Positions 35,488-44,169 of a stretch of 64,000 bases of DNA are shown piece after piece; the first letter of the stretch is position 1, and each line of letters opens with the position of its first letter. Under the pieces are notes generated by a model, which was given only the letters and a program-made list of their open reading frames with translations, did no database searches and was not told the origin of the DNA. The stretch is from Paenibacillus endoradicis (lineage in GTDB: Bacteria > Bacillota > Bacilli > Paenibacillales > Paenibacillaceae): positions 434,001-498,000 of the forward strand of contig NZ_JANQBB010000002.1 in assembly GCF_024721975.1 (NCBI RefSeq). The letters run 5' to 3'. The translations under genes and the position numbers were made by a program.

Positions 35488-37116
35488 ATGTATCAATTAT
35501 TAATAGTAGATGATCAGCCAGATTTGGTTGAAGATCTTGCAACAAATCTAGACTGGAGCAGTATCAATATATCATCTGTTTATCAGGCTCATTCAGCATC
35601 TGAGGCTCTAGATATATTGAGAATGACTCCAATTGATATCGTCATTACTGATATTCGTATGCCCGGTATATCTGGCCTTGATTTAATAGAGTCTATTAGA
35701 GCATCATGGGACCATATAAAATGTATTTTACTTTCTGGTTACAATGATTTTGAATATGCAAAACGCGCTCTCCAAAATCAAGCTAGTGACTACTTATTAA
35801 AGCCAGTCGAAGACGAGGAGCTACTTGAAGCTGTTCAAGGAGCAATTAAAGAGTTAGAGAATCGTTGGAACGAGATTAGTTCTCATAAAAAAGCACTAGC
35901 CTCTATTCAGATAAATCTACCTATCTTACGATCCCATCTATTGAACGCATTGCTTAATGGTGAGCATATAAGTAAGGAGCAACTTGAAAAGCGTATTAAA
36001 ATGATGGAGTTACCGATTCAATATGGGTCCACTTGCTACATGATGCTAATGCGTATGGAAGATTACTTTTACGATCAAAGTAACAGTGACATCTCATTGC
36101 TTGAATATGCAGTTTGTAATATTGCAGAAGAAATTTTTCATGAAGATTATCGACTTTGGTATGTCAAAGATAGCTACGGCTATTATGTATTTCTTATACT
36201 ACCTCGAGAGGGGTTATCCAACTCGAAAATCTTACAGTTGATGAATCCTTTAGCTATCGAACAGAAGGCCGCTCAGCTTCAACATTATGTAAAATTATAT
36301 CTGAAGGGGACTATATCTCTAGTGCTAAGTAAGATTGGAATATTCCCTTTACATTTATCAACTCAGTATGAAGATTTAATTAGAAGTTTTCGCCAACGCA
36401 TCGGGAGTGAGCGAGATTTTTTGCTCACATTGAATGAAGAGGAACAATATGAAAATGAGAATGCTCACTCATTGACTCACTTATATTCCCCGCCTCTTCT
36501 TAATCATTTGTTAGAAACAGGGCAATGGGATGCAGTAGATCAAAAGTTAACATTAATTTACGAGGAGTTAGAGCAAGAACGAGGAGACTCACATGAGTAT
36601 ATTTTAGAAACGTATTATTCTATTGTAAGCTCACTTAGTTATTCCATTCATAAAAACAAATTGCGGTTAGTTGACTGCCTTGGGACAGAATTCAATCAAT
36701 TGATGAATGGCCCACATTTTCATACTATTACACAATTAAGATCTTGGACTGATGAAGTATATTCAACCTATAAACTTATTATGCTTGACCGTGTACAAGA
36801 TTCACGAACAGGCATTATACAAAAAGTACAAGAATATGCTTCTCAACATTTGGCCGAAGCATCTCTACAAACAATTGCAGATCACGTACATCTCAACCCA
36901 TCTTATCTTTCCAAAGTGTATAAATTAGAAACTGGCGAGGGGATTAGCGAGTATTTGTCTGGATTAAAGATGGAAACGGCTGCCCACCTTCTCCGTTCCA
37001 CGTCAGATAAAATTTATGAGATAGCTGCAGCAATCGGCTATATGAAAACAAGCTATTTCATTAAATTGTTTAAGGATCGCTTTGGGGTAACCCCTCAAGA
37101 ATTTCGTGAACGGTAA
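35488..37116 (+). CDS. YesN-family response regulator with AraC DNA-binding domain
   Basis: 542 residues from the ATG at 35488 (AAGGAG 9 bases upstream), although the frame is open from 35413. Receiver 1-120 with LIVDDQPD, phosphoacceptor Asp55 in VITDIRMPG and the conserved Lys in YLLKPVE. The middle segment has no recognised fold. C-terminal AraC helix-turn-helix pair (about 440-540: ASLQTIADHVHLNPSYLSKVY, IYEIAAAIGYMKTSYFIKLFKDRFG). The partner is the kinase directly upstream. The likely target is the divergent LplA-like gene. Confidence 0.92.
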   Translation: MYQLLIVDDQPDLVEDLATNLDWSSINISSVYQAHSASEALDILRMTPIDIVITDIRMPGISGLDLIESIRASWDHIKCILLSGYNDFEYAKRALQNQASDYLLKPVEDEELLEAVQGAIKELENRWNEISSHKKALASIQINLPILRSHLLNALLNGEHISKEQLEKRIKMMELPIQYGSTCYMMLMRMEDYFYDQSNSDISLLEYAVCNIAEEIFHEDYRLWYVKDSYGYYVFLILPREGLSNSKILQLMNPLAIEQKAAQLQHYVKLYLKGTISLVLSKIGIFPLHLSTQYEDLIRSFRQRIGSERDFLLTLNEEEQYENENAHSLTHLYSPPLLNHLLETGQWDAVDQKLTLIYEELEQERGDSHEYILETYYSIVSSLSYSIHKNKLRLVDCLGTEFNQLMNGPHFHTITQLRSWTDEVYSTYKLIMLDRVQDSRTGIIQKVQEYASQHLAEASLQTIADHVHLNPSYLSKVYKLETGEGISEYLSGLKMETAAHLLRSTSDKIYEIAAAIGYMKTSYFIKLFKDRFGVTPQEFRER

Positions 37117-37175
37117 GAATATTGTAATTTTTCATTCAATACTACGGCAGTTGAATGAGTTATATTGCTATCAGC

Positions 37176-37219
37176 AAAAAAAGTCATGAATGACTACAAT
37201 AATGTAGCAATTCATGACT
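37176..37219 (-). terminator. Terminator of the small basic-protein gene
   Basis: Arms AGTCATGAAT and ATTCATGACT (37182-37191 and 37210-37219) with an inner CTAC/GTAG stem. On the minus strand seven T follow. It is 58 bases after the stop at 37278. Confidence 0.82.
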
Positions 37220-37277
37220 CTCTAGGTACCTAGTAATCAACGATTATTAACCAATAAACTGCAAATGATTCGTGTAA

Positions 37278-37481
37278 TTACACGCCCATTTTTTTACGTT
37301 GATTATTCACTTTTTTTGTATTTTGACTAGTTAATTTTTTAGTACCAGTCGACAAATCTTGTTTGCCAGGTCCACCTTGTTGTTGCTTACGAGCAGCAAG
37401 AAGTTGCTTAGCACGTTCTGCTTGTGAAAGTTGCTTAGCTTCTACTTGTTCTTCTGGTTGTTGTGAGTTTTCAATAGACAT
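37278..37481 (-). CDS. Small basic hypothetical protein
   Basis: 67 residues from the ATG at 37481 (AGGTGG 6 bases upstream). An acidic/Gln start (SIENSQQPEEQVEAK), a helical AERAKQLLAARKQQQ and a strongly basic C-terminal GTKKLTSQNTKKVNNQRKK. Probably disordered. I do not recognise a named family. Its own terminator and ribosome site support it as a real gene. A nucleic-acid or spore role would be a guess. Confidence 0.6.
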   Translation of the reverse strand: MSIENSQQPEEQVEAKQLSQAERAKQLLAARKQQQGGPGKQDLSTGTKKLTSQNTKKVNNQRKKMGV

Positions 37482-37640
37482 ATATGTCCACCTACCTTTA
37501 TATGGTTGTTCAAATTGAACTTGCACTAGTATGTTACATTAACTATATTTTACTACAGATTGATACTCAAATGAAAGGGCATCCTTCAATTATTGAAGAA
37601 GACTCACTTTCTACTTCAGTATATGTATAAATAAAAATAA

Positions 37641-37970
37641 CTATTTACTTGTCTCTTCCTGCTCTGTACTCGTTTCTTTCATATCTTCCACAATAACCTC
37701 TTCACGATCAGTTTGATCATCAACGTTAAAGCCTGACAATTGCTTTTCGTACTGTTTTACTTTACGTTGTAGAACATATACACGCACTAGTCCTAATGCA
37801 CCTACAGTCAAACCACCGAAAAGTGTAGAGAATAGAATAACAAGAATCAGCGGGGTAGAAGTTTGACCAAAAAAGAAATTAACTTGAACAGGCTCTACAT
37901 TTATGACGGCAAATACAGCAATCACTAGTGCAAATACAAACGCTAATAGCAACATCCATTGACTTTTCAT
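37641..37970 (-). CDS. LapA/DUF1049-domain membrane protein
   Basis: 109 residues. Two membrane segments (about 8-26 and 43-65) flank the motif VNVEPVQVNFFFGQ, typical of the LapA domain (YrvD in Bacillus). A coiled-coil-like charged tail (VLQRKVKQYEKQL) and acidic end follow. Role in Gram-positives unknown. Confidence 0.85.
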   Translation of the reverse strand: MKSQWMLLLAFVFALVIAVFAVINVEPVQVNFFFGQTSTPLILVILFSTLFGGLTVGALGLVRVYVLQRKVKQYEKQLSGFNVDDQTDREEVIVEDMKETSTEQEETSK

Positions 37971-38091
37971 CTTATAACCTCCTAAATCTCTTCATGAACA
38001 ATATCTAATAGCTTGTCCAATCAAGCGTAATATTCTACAGACTTACTTACAATAAGATGTTAGCGTATCTTGCCTCAAATGTACATAAAAA

Positions 38092-38132
38092 AAGCTAGTT
38101 CAACGTTATTTTCATAACTTTTGAACTAGCTT
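38092..38132 (-). terminator. Terminator whose stem includes the end of the coding region
   Basis: Arms AAGCTAGTTCAA (38092-38103) and TTGAACTAGCTT (38121-38132), followed on the minus strand by seven T. The 5' arm encodes residues just before the stop codon (38112-38114) of the amidase-like gene. Confidence 0.85.
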
Positions 38133-38696
38133 ATATGCTGGTTGATAGCTATCACCCATACCATGTTTTAGTCCACCTAGATAACTTCTTAATCTACCGC
38201 GATAGATGAGTTCTAATTGTGCATCGAGAAAGTCTCCCGGTGTAACGAGTGTTGTTTCTTTATTGAATAATTCTAGATCAGCGTTAATTAATATTGTAGA
38301 CACAAATTGAGAGCAAAAATAATGATTACGACGATCCCATGGAATATTAAAATATACGGCAATCATTCCGAGAAAATTATAATGGTAATGATTAGCGTAA
38401 TGAATAAAGTGATCTATTTGAGTGCGAATTGTATCATACGATTGTTGTGAAACCTTCATACGATATATCGCACATTGTGATCGTAAAAATACTGGACCTG
38501 TAACATCTTCTCGAATAAATCCACCAATGAAAGGATTTCGTTGGTACTTTCGTCCAAAACTATATACCTCTCTTAGATCGCTATCAAACGCAATTGAAAC
38601 GTGGCTAAGATGCTCTTTTGTACAATATGAAATAACATTGGCTAGAACAGTGCCAGTATTCGTAAGAACAATGTATAATTCTCTCTCTTTCGCCAT
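38112..38696 (-). CDS. Permuted papain-fold amidase-like protein (YiiX/NlpC-P60 type)
   Basis: 194 residues from the ATG at 38696, preceded by AGGGAGGTAA. The order is permuted as in the YiiX/YebB group: a catalytic His in HLSHVSIAF near the N terminus and the Cys in HYFCSQFVSTIL near the C terminus, with ETTLVTPGDFLDA. No signal peptide. It may be a cysteine peptidase or amidase. The coding region ends inside its own terminator hairpin. Confidence 0.75.
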   Translation of the reverse strand: MAKERELYIVLTNTGTVLANVISYCTKEHLSHVSIAFDSDLREVYSFGRKYQRNPFIGGFIREDVTGPVFLRSQCAIYRMKVSQQSYDTIRTQIDHFIHYANHYHYNFLGMIAVYFNIPWDRRNHYFCSQFVSTILINADLELFNKETTLVTPGDFLDAQLELIYRGRLRSYLGGLKHGMGDSYQPAYKLVQKL

Positions 38697-38980
38697 AGTT
38701 ACCTCCCTAACATATAAGCTCACTTTAATAGTCTAACTTGAAGTGGGAATTACTGTAACCATCTTAAGTAATAGCATATACTAGACTTAAGTCTTATTGA
38801 CTCCCCTAAATGAACCAAATATTTACAATACAATAGAATTTTACTTCATTTCACATTTTGAAACAACAGGTAATTAATACATTATTTTCGTTTTCAAACT
38901 TATATATTAAAATGATAGAATAGACATTCCACAATTTCGCTATGAAAACAATTAAATTCAAGAAGGGAAGTTTTTGTATA
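38697..38980. other. Gene-free interval
   Basis: 284 A+T-rich bases between the divergent amidase-like and esterase genes. It probably holds both promoters. Nothing structured is seen. Confidence 0.35.
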
Positions 38981-39949
38981 ATGCCTCAACCATATGATAT
39001 GCCTTTAGAACAGCTACAGCAGTATAAACCAGCCGCAACTGCAGCAGAAGACTTTGATAGCTTCTGGGAAGAGACGCTTCAAGAGCTTCATACAGTGCCT
39101 CTTACATATGAGCGTCATGAAATTTCATATCCTGTGAAAAATATGAAAGTATATCAAGTATTTTTCAAAGGGTTCAATAATTCACAGATTGAAGCCGTGC
39201 TTGCTATGCCTATCACTGATAAACCACTACCAGGAATAGTAGAATTTCATGGATACAACTGGGTAAATGATCGTGATAAACATGATGTTGTTAATCTTGC
39301 ATTGAAAGGTTACGCAGTTATGCGTATGTTCTGTCGGGGTCAATATGCAGGTTCCATAGACAATGTCATTTCTAGTAATGGTCATGTAGCTGGTTGGATG
39401 ACAAAAGGTATTCAAAATAAATATGAGTATTATTACCGAGCTGTTTATATGGATGCTGTTCGTACCATTGATATTCTTGCTGCCATGCCAGAAGTAGATG
39501 CTAGTCATATTGCTGTTACAGGTGGTAGTCAAGGAGGAGCTATTACATTAGCAGCCGCTGCACTTTCAACTGTCCCGATTGTAGCAGTAGCTGATCATCC
39601 TTATCTTTCACATTTTGAACGCGCGATTGATGCGACACCTACTGGTCCTTACTATGAGCTCAATGAATATTTCCGTCGATATAGTGATAGACCAGACTTA
39701 GAAGAGAATGCCAAGTTGACATTAAGTTATTTTGATATGATGAATCTTGCTCCAAGAATTACTTGTTACACTTGGATGACTATTGGTCTTATAGATGATA
39801 TTACTCCTCCATCTACAGTTTTCGCAGCATATAATCATTTGCAATGTAAAAAAGATATCGCTGTATATCGCTACTATGGGCATGATCAAGTTCCCGCTTC
39901 AATTCCGGTAAGATTACAAATCTTTATGGACTACTTACAAACAACTTAA
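38981..39949 (+). CDS. CE7-type acetyl esterase (acetylxylan/cephalosporin-C deacetylase family)
   Basis: 322 residues from the ATG at 38981, with AAGGGAAG before it. The alpha/beta hydrolase of the AXE1 family is recognised by MPQPYDMPLEQLQQYKPA and FDSFWEETL at the N terminus, RGQYAGS, the nucleophile elbow GGSQGGAITLA and the catalytic His in YYGHDQVP, with Asp in TIGLIDDITPPSTV. The family removes acetyl groups from short xylo-oligosaccharides and from cephalosporin C, in the cytoplasm since there is no signal peptide. Single-gene unit with its own terminator. Confidence 0.88.
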   Translation: MPQPYDMPLEQLQQYKPAATAAEDFDSFWEETLQELHTVPLTYERHEISYPVKNMKVYQVFFKGFNNSQIEAVLAMPITDKPLPGIVEFHGYNWVNDRDKHDVVNLALKGYAVMRMFCRGQYAGSIDNVISSNGHVAGWMTKGIQNKYEYYYRAVYMDAVRTIDILAAMPEVDASHIAVTGGSQGGAITLAAAALSTVPIVAVADHPYLSHFERAIDATPTGPYYELNEYFRRYSDRPDLEENAKLTLSYFDMMNLAPRITCYTWMTIGLIDDITPPSTVFAAYNHLQCKKDIAVYRYYGHDQVPASIPVRLQIFMDYLQTT

Positions 39950-39956
39950 CCTTCGT

Positions 39957-39992
39957 GCTAGTAGCTGATCAATGTAGGTTACTAGCTTTTTT
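39957..39992 (+). terminator. Terminator of the esterase gene
   Basis: Arms GCTAGTA and TACTAGC, then six T, 8 bases after the stop. Confidence 0.8.
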
Positions 39993-40069
39993 ATTAAGCA
40001 ACGCTTTTCAAATATCATACCATGTATTGTAATTATGATCACTTACTTCTTAATGTATTCCTGTGTTAG

Positions 40070-40549
40070 TCAACTGAGTATTTCTTTAATTAATATTTTT
40101 TGATTATTTGGTAAGCCCTCTGGCCATTCATCGACATTACAATACATAATATCTGATATTTCAGCACTGGGCTCAAACTCTCCTTCGCTGATCGTTCCTT
40201 TGAACACAAGCTCTATTCGATTTGGACTTTTACCATATACAGCTTTTGCTAAGCTTGTAATATTCACCTTAAGTTTTGTCTCTTCATATATTTCTCTCGC
40301 CAAGCCCAATTCTGGACTTTCTAATTCCATCCAGCCTCCTGGAATTCCCCAAGGCTTATTACGATATACATGATTTAATAGTAACACTTGTCCTTTTTCA
40401 TTCGTAATTACACCTAGTACAGCAACAAGAAATTTATGTTGAGCTCTATAGACTACCCAATTTTTAAACTTTGCAAATGGCATGTATTTATACATGTATA
40501 CAAGAAAGTTTTGCGGCAATATTTTAACTATTTTCCTTAACACTAACAC
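40070..40549 (-). CDS. Nudix hydrolase
   Basis: 159 residues. The Nudix box is present as GGWMELESPELGLAREIYEE, giving the GX5EX7REUXEE pattern. Substrates are nucleoside diphosphates or similar and cannot be assigned. The upstream GTG at 40549 has an AGG site only 3 bases away; a GTG 6 bases in (40543) is an alternative start. Confidence 0.85.
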   Translation of the reverse strand: MLVLRKIVKILPQNFLVYMYKYMPFAKFKNWVVYRAQHKFLVAVLGVITNEKGQVLLLNHVYRNKPWGIPGGWMELESPELGLAREIYEETKLKVNITSLAKAVYGKSPNRIELVFKGTISEGEFEPSAEISDIMYCNVDEWPEGLPNNQKILIKEILS

Positions 40550-40601
40550 ACCTGCTCTATCATTATTTTCACTCCAATATCATGTAACGTACTAATTATG
40601 A

Positions 40602-40636
40602 AAAAAGCTAGCAGATCCATACTCTGCCAGCTTTTT
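40602..40636 (-). terminator. Terminator of SBP paralogue 1
   Basis: Arms AAAAAGCTAGCAGA / TCTGCCAGCTTTTT, one mismatch, with a T run on the minus strand. Similar hairpins follow the other two copies. Confidence 0.85.
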
Positions 40637-40654
40637 CTCATTACCTATTATTAA

Positions 40655-42205
40655 CTATTCTACTACTTCCTCTGTCGGCGCATCTTCAGTCGCTACATCT
40701 TCAGAACTAGTCGATTCTCCGGCTGCTTTACGAATGAGTTCTTCATTGAATGAACTATCTTCCGTATACATTTGATTCTTCTCATTCCAATATTTTTCCT
40801 GCTCTTCTGGAGTCATCTTACCTGTTGCTAGTAATTCATTACCTCGTAATTGCAATTCTGCTAACGCTTCTGCAACAGTAATGTCACCAGTATTTAATTT
40901 ATTGAATGTTTCATACGCAATATTGTAATACTCGTATTGGTATCTTTCAGGGACTTTTGTATAATCTACATTTACATTCATTGGCTTTAACTTATAGAAT
41001 GCAGCATAATTGCGTTCTGTATCTAGTTCCAAATATTTAGTTCTAAGTGGTAGATTACCATATGAAATTTTAGATTTTACACGTGCATACTCGTCACCAG
41101 TAATATATGAGATAAATTTCCATGCTTCTTCGACATTTGTTGATGTAGCATTAATAGCAAACAGATTATAGTAGTTCGTATAGAATGAAGAATCTGGATT
41201 TTGTGATCCCACAGGAGCAGTAACAAGATCCCAATTGTCAATAATATCTTCTGGATTTTGAGAGTAATTTTTTGCGTCTTCAATTTGATTCACAAAATAG
41301 TTACCATCTACTCTCATCGCGAGTCTACCAGACATGAAAGGATCCATGCCATAACTACCCTCGTCTTGCTTAAAGTACACTGTGCCGTCTTCTCCGCCAC
41401 CCCAAAGCATATCATCATAGAATAATACATCTGATTTCAACACGGATTGCGCTTGCTCAACAATAGCTGCCCAAGCTGGAGTATCTATTGTCATCTGCAA
41501 TGTATTTTCATCAAAAACTTTTAAGCCTTCTGTATTCGCAAGCAAATTAATCATTTCATTCAAATCTTTTCCCCAGCCCATTTTCAATCCAAATACACGA
41601 TCTAGTGGATCTCCATCTTTAGGGAACATATTCGCAAGTTTTATAACTTCCGTCCACGTCATTTGATCTGTTGGATAAGGTACACTATATTCATCAAATA
41701 AATCTTTGTTATAGTAAAGTGCTTGAGTAGAGAAATTCGTTGGGATAGCATACAAATTACCACCGCCATATCCTTTCATAGCATCAATAACACCAGGAAC
41801 AAGTCCATCTACATCATATTTGCCATCTGTTACATAGCTTTCGATATCATATAGTTTTCCTTCAGCGCCTAGTTTCTCTAACTGTGATGGCTCGACCATA
41901 AGAATATCAGGCTGCTCTTTTTCTATAAATGCTGCTAGCGCTTTGTCATAATCATTATCGTTTTCTTCCATAAGTGTATTATAGATATTGTTTGTATTTA
42001 CAACTTGAATTTCGACATTAGGATAAAGTGCGCTATAAAGCATGCCATATTCTTGGAAGAAACTATTCTCATCGTAATACATAACCTTTAATGTACGTGC
42101 TTGATTTTCATTGTCAGATCCATTTTTTCCAAATCCAAAGCTACATCCCGTTAACATAGCTGCGGTCAAACATAGAGCAATTCCACCTCTAATCCATTTT
42201 CTCAT
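40655..42205 (-). CDS. Tandem solute-binding lipoprotein, paralogue 1
   Basis: 516 residues from the ATG at 42205. The frame is open to 42295, but AAGGGGTG lies upstream of the shorter start, as in the other copies. Signal peptide GGIALCLTAAMLTGC with the lipobox Cys, then a family-1 binding protein (LKVMYYDENSFFQEYGMLYSAL, ILMVEPSQLEKLG, TQALYYNKDLFDEY). The C-terminal tail is acidic and rich in Thr/Ser/Glu (ATEDAPTEEVVE). It is the last of three close paralogues (40655-45645), each with its own terminator. No permease or ATPase is nearby. Substrate unknown, peptide or sugar. Confidence 0.85.
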   Translation of the reverse strand: MRKWIRGGIALCLTAAMLTGCSFGFGKNGSDNENQARTLKVMYYDENSFFQEYGMLYSALYPNVEIQVVNTNNIYNTLMEENDNDYDKALAAFIEKEQPDILMVEPSQLEKLGAEGKLYDIESYVTDGKYDVDGLVPGVIDAMKGYGGGNLYAIPTNFSTQALYYNKDLFDEYSVPYPTDQMTWTEVIKLANMFPKDGDPLDRVFGLKMGWGKDLNEMINLLANTEGLKVFDENTLQMTIDTPAWAAIVEQAQSVLKSDVLFYDDMLWGGGEDGTVYFKQDEGSYGMDPFMSGRLAMRVDGNYFVNQIEDAKNYSQNPEDIIDNWDLVTAPVGSQNPDSSFYTNYYNLFAINATSTNVEEAWKFISYITGDEYARVKSKISYGNLPLRTKYLELDTERNYAAFYKLKPMNVNVDYTKVPERYQYEYYNIAYETFNKLNTGDITVAEALAELQLRGNELLATGKMTPEEQEKYWNEKNQMYTEDSSFNEELIRKAAGESTSSEDVATEDAPTEEVVE

Positions 42206-42368
42206 CTCTTGGTTACACCCCTTAATTGGAATACTTACATTAACATAACGTTCCAATACAGAAAAAGGTTGCATTATTACCATAATTTCCGACATTTAGA
42301 AATTTCATCATTAGTATCATTGATTCCCTAGTAATGTGATCAATTATGTATCGCTCAAATCACCAAAA

Positions 42369-42397
42369 GAACTAGCAGAAAATATATCTGCTAGTTC
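42369..42397 (-). terminator. Terminator of SBP paralogue 2
   Basis: Perfect 11-bp arms GAACTAGCAGA / TCTGCTAGTTC with 7-base loop and a T-rich TTTTGG tail on the minus strand. Confidence 0.8.
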
Positions 42398-42418
42398 ACT
42401 TAGTTAATCTATTTCTTT

Positions 42419-43948
42419 CTATTCAACAACTTCTTCTGCCGTTACATCCTCAGTAGTTACCGATTCCTCTTCAAACGGAAGCATTATCTCTCCACTGGAG
42501 CTTTCCATATAGTTTGGATTCTGCTCTTTCCAATAATTTTCTTGCTCTTCTGGAGTCATCTTCTCTGTTGCTAGTAATTCATTACCTCGTAATTGCAACT
42601 CTGCCAATGCTTCTGAAATATTAATTTCATCACTAGTTACTTTATTGAATGTTTGATTGGCAATATTGTAGTACTCATATTGGAATCTTTCAGGAATCTT
42701 TGTGTAATCAACATTTTGGCTCATCGGTTTTAGCTTATAGAAGGCAGCATAATTTCGTTCCGAACCTAATTCCATATATTTAGTCCGTAGCGGTAAGTTA
42801 CCATATGAACTTTTTGATTTTACACGTGCATATTCATCACCAGTAATATAGGATATGAACTTCCATGCCTCTTCCACATTTGTTGAAGCTGCATTAATAC
42901 CAAATAAATTATAGTAGCTCGTAGAGTATGATGCATCAGGATTTTGCGACCCTACTGGTGCAGTAACAAGATCCCAATTTTCAATAATATCTTCTGGATT
43001 TTGAGAATATTTTTTTGCGTTTTCAATTTCATTTACAACATAGTTTCCATCTAATCTCATCGCGAGTCTACCAGAGAAAAACGGGTCTCTGCTATAATAA
43101 TCTCCGTTTTGCTCAAAGTAAACTACTCCGTCTCCGTTATTACCATATAGCATATCTTCAAAGAATAATACATCTGATTTCAATACGGATTGAGCTTGCT
43201 CTACAATACTCGCCCAAGCTGGAGTATCAATTGTCATTTGTAATGTATTTTCATCAAAAACTTTTAAGCCTTCTGTGCTTGAAAGTGTATTAACCATATC
43301 ACTCAACTCTTTACTCCAGCTCATTTTCAGACCAAATATACGTTCCAGTGGTTCACCATCCGCAGGAAACATACCTGCAAGATTAATGACTTCCGGCCAT
43401 GTCATTTGATCTGTTGGATACGGCACGTTAAATTCATCAAATAGATCTTTGTTATAAAAAAGCGCTTGGGTATAGAAGTTAGTAGGTATAGCGTATAAAT
43501 TACCTCCACCATATTCTTTCATAGCATCTATAACACCAGGAACAAGTCCTTCTACATTATATTTGCTATCTGTTACATAGCTTTCAATATCATATAGTTT
43601 ACCTTCAGCTCCTAATGTCTCTAATTGCGACGGATCAACCATAAGAACATCAGGCTGTTCTTTCTCTATAAAGGCAGCTAGTGCTTTGTTATAATCGTTA
43701 TCATTCTCTTCCATCAATGTATTATATATCTCTCTCGAGCTCACCACTTCAATTTCAACATTAGGATAAAGTGCGCTATACAACATTCCATACTCTTGGA
43801 AGAAACTATTTTCGTCATGATACATAACCTTTAATGTGCGTGATTCATTTTTATTATCTGAACCATCTTTTCCAAATCCTAAGCTACATCCCGTCAACAT
43901 AGCTACGGTCAAACATAGAGCAATTCCACCTTTAAGCCATTTTCTCAT
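42419..43948 (-). CDS. Tandem solute-binding lipoprotein, paralogue 2
   Basis: 509 residues, the same architecture as its neighbours: signal peptide and lipobox in ALCLTVAMLTGC, then the binding fold. Shares nearly identical stretches with paralogues 1 and 3 (VLMVDPSQLETLG, LPLRTKYMELGSERNYAAFY, NPEDIIENWDLVTAPVGSQN) but diverges at Ser/Arg (VVSSREIYN) near residue 75, where ligand or surface specificity may differ. The acidic tail EDVTAEEVVE is kept. GAGGGGTG precedes the ATG. Confidence 0.85.
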   Translation of the reverse strand: MRKWLKGGIALCLTVAMLTGCSLGFGKDGSDNKNESRTLKVMYHDENSFFQEYGMLYSALYPNVEIEVVSSREIYNTLMEENDNDYNKALAAFIEKEQPDVLMVDPSQLETLGAEGKLYDIESYVTDSKYNVEGLVPGVIDAMKEYGGGNLYAIPTNFYTQALFYNKDLFDEFNVPYPTDQMTWPEVINLAGMFPADGEPLERIFGLKMSWSKELSDMVNTLSSTEGLKVFDENTLQMTIDTPAWASIVEQAQSVLKSDVLFFEDMLYGNNGDGVVYFEQNGDYYSRDPFFSGRLAMRLDGNYVVNEIENAKKYSQNPEDIIENWDLVTAPVGSQNPDASYSTSYYNLFGINAASTNVEEAWKFISYITGDEYARVKSKSSYGNLPLRTKYMELGSERNYAAFYKLKPMSQNVDYTKIPERFQYEYYNIANQTFNKVTSDEINISEALAELQLRGNELLATEKMTPEEQENYWKEQNPNYMESSSGEIMLPFEEESVTTEDVTAEEVVE

Positions 43949-44060
43949 TTCTTTTTTACACCCCTCTATAATAATACTTACATTAATATATTACGTACAT
44001 TAATGTAAAAAGTTTCATATTTTCCAATATTTCCTTTGTTTTATATATTGCTCACATCAC

Positions 44061-44095
44061 AAAAAAGCTAGCAGATAATATCATCTGCTAGCTTT
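44061..44095 (-). terminator. Terminator of SBP paralogue 3
   Basis: Arms AAAGCTAGCAGA / TCTGCTAGCTTT, 8-base loop, and a T-rich tail on the minus strand. It lies 75 bases beyond the present stop and 21 bases beyond the ancestral-looking one. Confidence 0.82.
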
Positions 44096-44169
44096 CTATA
44101 ATCATTTAATGATTGCTAATCAATAACATCTGTCGTTATTTTCTCAGAAGTTACTGTTTGCTCGGATGC

